Positions 6,101 to 12,100 of a stretch of 14,126 nt of DNA are shown here, one piece after another (the first letter of the stretch is position 1; every line of letters starts with the position of its first letter). This stretch comes from Cymbomonas tetramitiformis (taxonomy: Eukaryota > Chlorophyta > Pyramimonadophyceae > Pyramimonadales > Pyramimonadaceae), in NCBI GenBank assembly GCA_001247695.2, contig LGRX02015938.1, positions 1-14,126 on the forward strand, written 5' to 3'. The translations under genes were made by a program, and so were the position numbers. The notes under the pieces are model-generated. The model was given only the letters and a program-made list of their open reading frames with translations. It was not told the origin of the DNA and did no database searches.

Positions 6101-9100
6101 CGGTATCTTCGTCAGCATTATTCTTAGAAGCATGGAGCTTGCCCAACCGAGCCCCCGCGGTCCTGATCGCTGCTCACATCCACCGAGATGATAGCGAGAT
6201 GATTCATGGCCAAACCTGTGGAACCCCCCCCTCCCCTCCCCCACCTCCCACTGTACCCTTCCACTCCTTGCGACCACCACCACCACCACCACCAACGCAC
6301 CCCCTGTACAGCCCCTTCGTAAGTGATTTTTGTAGCCCTCTTGTACCTACAGGTGAGCCCCCATCCTCGGCTCAGGGGACCAAGTCGGACTGGAGTGGCC
6401 CATAGGGGGCTTTACCCCAGCGGGAAGACCTGTCGGCCCGGTTAATGTCTAACGTTCGTCGCCTTGGCCGCCCTTGTCCCTCTCAAATAGGAAACCCCTC
6501 TGCTGAGCCCAACGCAAGCGCGTCTGAAGACGGCCTAGTGGGCTGGTGCCCTACCATGAGTCCCTCTTAGAACATATCGTGCGTGAGTGCCCAACAACTG
6601 GGGGCACTCACGCATGATGCGTTCTGTTCAGCAGAACCCATCCTGTGTAATGTGCGCTCCACTTGTTGGGCACTCACGGCCCCGCCCTGCTCTTGATTTG
6701 CTTCTCACATCCACTGGGATGATGGTGGGCTGGCTTTTGTTGGCCGATCTCATGCCATCCAGTGTATGCGAGATGACTCACGGCCGGCCCTGTGTGCTCC
6801 GACTATTCTCTCTCATTCTCACCCCTATGCACTAGTCTGAAAGCTGAGTGAACTGTCAAATGACAAACACCCGGAGTAAAGACCGGAGCATACCCCTCTT
6901 CACACCCGCAACCCAAGCAACCACCATCCATATGCCCCTCCCACAAGAGCAAGGTCGAGTCCGCGCCCAAGGTATCAGGTGCAGGTGCGCAGTTCTATTG
7001 GCCTAGAGTTCTCGAATCCTGCTAAGCTCTCCTTGGCTAACGGTTTATTAAACAAGGAAGGGCCGCAGGAAGGTCCCGTTGGCAGTCAAGCTGTGGCATG
7101 GGTCTGTGTCCAGGTATCTTGCGGTTCGGTAACTCTCCTTTGCTCTCTCCCGTTCTCTTCGCATTCACCCCCTCCTCTCCCACCAGTCTCTCCCATGGCT
7201 CTCTCCCCCTTCTTGAATGATGCTCCCGATTACATTCCCTGTGCGGCCCGTGCGAGCGAGGCACAAAACGCCCACCCGGATCGGGTAGATTCCATAAGTA
7301 TGATGACTTGCTGAGAAGCTCCTGAATTACTTCTCACATCCATTGGGGTGATGGTGGGCTAGCTTTTGTCGGCTGATCTAATGCCATTTAGTCTGTGTGT
7401 GCTTATCCTTTGACCGACTCCTTTGGCACACCGTAGCCGCAGACGACCGGCTCCACTATGTACCCACGTCGGGGATCAAAGGATTCAGCACACACCTCGG
7501 GACACTTATCCGGATTCTTCGGAGCTCACCAGTGAAGAATGGGACCCCCTAGGCCTTACTGAGCCTCCTGAGCCCCTCTGCAACTGCCCTGCTGGCGAAC
7601 TGCTGCTGTCTCTCTGAAGCCGGCTCACCTCTGCCCCTCGAGCCACGCGCGCCATCTCTTCACCACCAATCCCACACTCGGGACCACCCCGCTGCCTTCC
7701 ACTGCCCTAGAGCCTGGTCTCAAGAGAGCTTGCCCACCCACGGCGCGGCCGGAATCCCCAAGGGCTGTCGCAAGGGGCTGAAGGTGTGTGTGCTTATCCT
7801 TGGACCGACTCCTTTGGCACATCCCACCTCCAGACGACCGGGTGCACTATGTACCCTCGCCGGGGATCAAAGGATTCAGCACACACTTCGAGACACGTAT
7901 CCGGATTCTCCGAAGCTCGCTAGTGAAGAATGAGACCCCCTAAGCCTGACTGAGCTACCTGAGCCTCTCTGCATCTGCATCTGGATGTGTGTGTGTCGCT
8001 GGCTACTGAGAGCGAGTAGGAGAGACCTTGGTAGAGTGTGCACCGCAGCTGGGTATCCCATCTTTAGGTTGGAAACCTTTAGCTTGCCTGGGCTTGAGCA
8101 CCGGATTGGAAGATCTCCATGACGAACCTGCGGTGCAAAGCTGGATGAGCTCCCAGCTACCCCACATTCGTCTGTCGTGCTGCTAGGAGAGGCAGAAGGT
8201 GGTGATGTACACCTTCTGTGTTTTCCCTTGATTTTTGTGGGAAGGACTTAGGTGCCCGCATGTTTCCTTTTTTTGACATGGGGTGTCCATGCTGTGTGGT
8301 GTGACTGCATTCATGACATAACCATGGACCAACAGGTCCCATCCATCGACCGGGAGCCACGGGGGGGCATGCCAGCAGGGTCCGCTTACTCCGTAACCCA
8401 GAGACCAACAGTTGTTTGGCGACGATCGGTCACATCGTATCATCTTTCCATGCTGCTTTGCATTTGGGTTGGGAATATGTATGCGTTTGTGGTATCTTGT
8501 CACGGCCCCGCCCTGCTCTTGATTTGCTTCTCACATCCACTGGGATGATGGTGGGCTGGCTTTTGTTGGCCGATCTCATGCCGTTCAGTGTGTGTGGCGA
8601 ACCTTGTTCGGATGTGCTTGATGGGGTGGTTGGTCCTTCGGACACCCCTGCTGCCATCTCTCAGGGGGCTGTGCGGTGTCACACCCCTGTCCTGCTCTCA
8701 GATGCTCGTCCCCACCGCCGGAGAGTTCGCGTATGCTCATACGGCGCGCCTCGCCACTCCATTTGTGCCATATATCGGGGGGCAACTACGTGAAGAGAAG
8801 AGAGGCTGAGGAGTGGGAGCGTGCTGCTGCAGGAATGTCTGGGGAAATTCCCTGGGCTCGACACTTCCCACCGAGCTAGGGACGCTAACGGCAACGACAC
8901 TGTAAGCGCCAACCACCAATCAGCACAAATTGTGCGTGGGTTGCAGAGGAGGGGGCGCCGTGTGAGGGGGCGGGAGATGGCCTCGGAAAGAACAACTCGG
9001 GGATAGATGCTGAGTACATAAATAGAAGCTGCGGATTTGCAAACCGCGTAGTCGAATGTGGGAGGAGATGGGATGTGCGCCTGGCCAGGTGAGTGTTGGG

Positions 9101-12100
9101 CTGGTAGGGCGGTGGTTAGGGTATGGTGTGGCTGGCATAGGGGGGCAGTCGATCTGGGTGCCTGCAGCGGCTGTGGAGCCTGACGACGTGGCAGAGGCTA
9201 CGAGGGCCCTTCGCTTTGGTTCCGATGATTGGTTCACACAGATTCTGGGCGGAGGTGAAGCAGTAGTTATCAACAAGAGGGGCTATGGGCGTGTGGGGGC
9301 ACTTGGCGCTGACGCTGTAACATCTGAGAGCAGACGGCAACTGGCATGGCACATGTGGATGGAGGATGCGATGGGGAGGTGATGTGAATGTGGTGGACGC
9401 TGGGCTGCAGGTATCTTCATATTAATTCTTTCACGGGCTCGATCCCTACGGAGCTGGGTTTGGCAACCGGCTTGGCCGCACTGTATGCGCCCGGCGGCCG
9501 TCCAACCAGGGGTGCCCAGGAGATGCCCACGCGGGAGTTTCTGCAATATTTGTCAACGCATCGTTCGGACAAGGGGCGGGTCCGGTGCAAGGCCGCAGCG
9601 GGGGCACATTCCGTGTTTAAGCCAGGGCAGTCCGCAGAGCCGGGGGCCCTCTGACCAAGCCAGGGCAGTCCGCAGAGCCGGGGGCCCTCTGACCAAGCCA
9701 GGGCAGTCCGCAGAGCCGGGGCCCCTCTGACCAAGCCAGGGCAGTCCGCAGAGCCGGGGGCCCTCTGACCAAGCCAGGGCAGTCCGCAGAGCCGGGGGCC
9801 CTCTGACCAAGCCAGGGCAGTCCGCAGAGCCGGGGCCCCTCTGACCAACCTTTTGGTCCCCCCACGCGCCTGTTCCCGAGTGGTTTGTTCTCGACACGCC
9901 GCACCCGCGGCGGCGTTGTTGTGCGCCTGCGCCAGGCGCACGTTAGCCAGTGACTCAGCCCGCGGAGTTGCTTTGCAGGCACGATGTGGCATTCTTCAAT
10001 TTATGCCCTCCAATGAAATAGCTGCATTGTGGTTGCGGTGTCCGGGGGAGACACGGCAATGCGATGGAGAGGGTATGGGGGGAGAGGGGAGAGCGCCCAG
10101 GGCAATCAGCGATAACAGCTTGGAAGGAACACTGCCCACGGAGCTCGACCTGCTGACCCTTCTGACGGTCCTGTAAGTAGATGAAGATAGATGCCAGAAC
10201 GATATATATATATATATATATATTGCTCGCTATGGGGGGGATGGGGGAGGGGTGGATGGGCTGGGCCAGTAATCATCTGACAAGAGTAGGCCATGATGGA
10301 TTTGCAGTGAGGGCAGTATTATTCTGACGAGAGTAGCTATGATGGATTTGCAGTGAGGGGCAGTATATTCTGACGAGAGTAGGCATGATGGATTTGCAGT
10401 GAGGGCAGTATATTCTGACGAGATTAGGGCATGGAGGATGGATTTGCAGTGAGGGTAGCAATCACTCGAGTAGGCCAGCGACATGGTACAGTGAGGGCAG
10501 TATTATCTCACGAGAGTAGGCCATGATGGATTGCAGTGAGGGCAATCATCTGATAAGAGTAGGCCATGATGGATTTGCAGTGAGGGCAGTAATCATCTGA
10601 CAAGAGTAGGCTGATGGATTGCAGTGAGGCAGTAATCATCTGACAAGCTTAGGCCACATGGATTTGGAGGGCAGTAATCATCTGACTAGGGCATGATGGA
10701 TTTGCAGTGAGGGCAGTAATCATCTGACAAGAGTAGGCCATGATGGATTTGCAGTGAGAGCTGGCCAGGGCAGACTGAGTGCTTGCCTTGAGCGGAGGCA
10801 TGGCTGACGGAGGCGAGAGCTGATGGCGGCATCGGCTCTACGGCACGTGGTGCAGACTGCCTAGGCTCGCGGAGCTACCGAGGTTTGCTGGAGATGGCCG
10901 GGATTACTGGCGATTGCCGCGATCCCGGTTCATCGCGTCGCTCGCCTCTGTTTTTGTTGGGGGAGGCTCGCCTGTCCCGAGAAAGGTGCTACATAAATTC
11001 GGTTCTGGCGGCGACCCGTAGCTGTGACTTTGCCTGTTACATAAATATTGCACTGTCCATGTCTGTTGCCATACAGCTTGACACTTGTGTTGATATACTG
11101 CGGCCTTCCCGCATGCCTGCCTGACAGTGCGCATGCAGCTTTCATTCGGGAGGCGTCTTGTGCGGCACGTGAACAGTGCTGCATCAATCGCCACTGCTCC
11201 TCGCGTTTTCTGCTCTCTCCGCATTGCTGTCAGGAGTCGATATTGCCTTCGCGCAGTATGATGCGGAAGAGAAGAGCTTCGTGCAATCTCCGGGCATGGC
11301 CACCTGTGTGTGCAGCGTTATATGAATATGCCTCCCAAGCTCCGACGTGATCACTCCTGCCTGCCCATGTTTGGGGGTGCAGTGGGGGTTGTAGAGGGGA
11401 ACCTTGGCGTGGGACCCGAATCCCGGTGGCTGGTGGCTAACTAGAGGGCGGCCGGGGATGGAGCGCAGATACGTGCAGCGGAACCCTGGGCTGTGCGGTG
11501 AAGTGTCTGCTCAAATTTCCAGCGTCGACACTTTCTATTCATCTGGCACTGATCTCGGCGAGCCCTGCCTCACAGGTGCCTCCAACCTCGAGTGGCCCTA
11601 CTTGCGTGTGACGTTTTCGGCACTGCGTCTTCTCACCGCGCGGCCATCGAATTGCTAAAGCGCGCCGCAAGCATCTTCCATTAGACGAGTAGCTTCACTT
11701 CACTGAGGGGGTTACTTGTCCGGGCGCAGAATGTCTCGAAGTGTGTGCTGAATCATTTGATCCCCGGTGAGGGTACATTGTGCAGCTGATCGTTTGTTGC
11801 CACGTGGTGCCAAAGGAATCGGTCCAAGGATACGCACACACGAGGGGTGCTCTGACTGTTCTCGCCCAGCCGCTGCACTCTTCCGAGGCCTCCTCCCGAT
11901 CAGGCCTCCTCCCGACCAGGCCTCCTCCCGACCAGGCCTCCTCCCGAGCAATGGGAGCTCCAGAAGCTGTCAGCGGGCTTCGGCGGACCCTGGCCAATGG
12001 GAGCCCCAGAAGCTGTCAGCGGGCTTCGGCGGACCCTGGCCAATGGGTGCTTCAGAAGCTGTCAGCAGGCTTCGGCGGTCCCGTTGCTGCTTCCTGGGCG

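Noticed and set aside
9056..9382. 108-codon plus-strand frame in the intron between LRR exons 6 and 7
   Set aside because: Not periodic, and so more interesting than most, but it has no recognisable motif, no LRR core, and sits between two well-supported splice sites.
9417..9992. 191-codon minus-strand frame over the 38-bp array
   Set aside because: Periodic translation of a tandem repeat with no non-repetitive domain; it overlaps LRR exon 7 antisense.
9417..10758. Possible CRISPR array from regular direct repeats
   Set aside because: Units are adjacent with no unique spacers, and the context is a eukaryotic intron; these are minisatellites.
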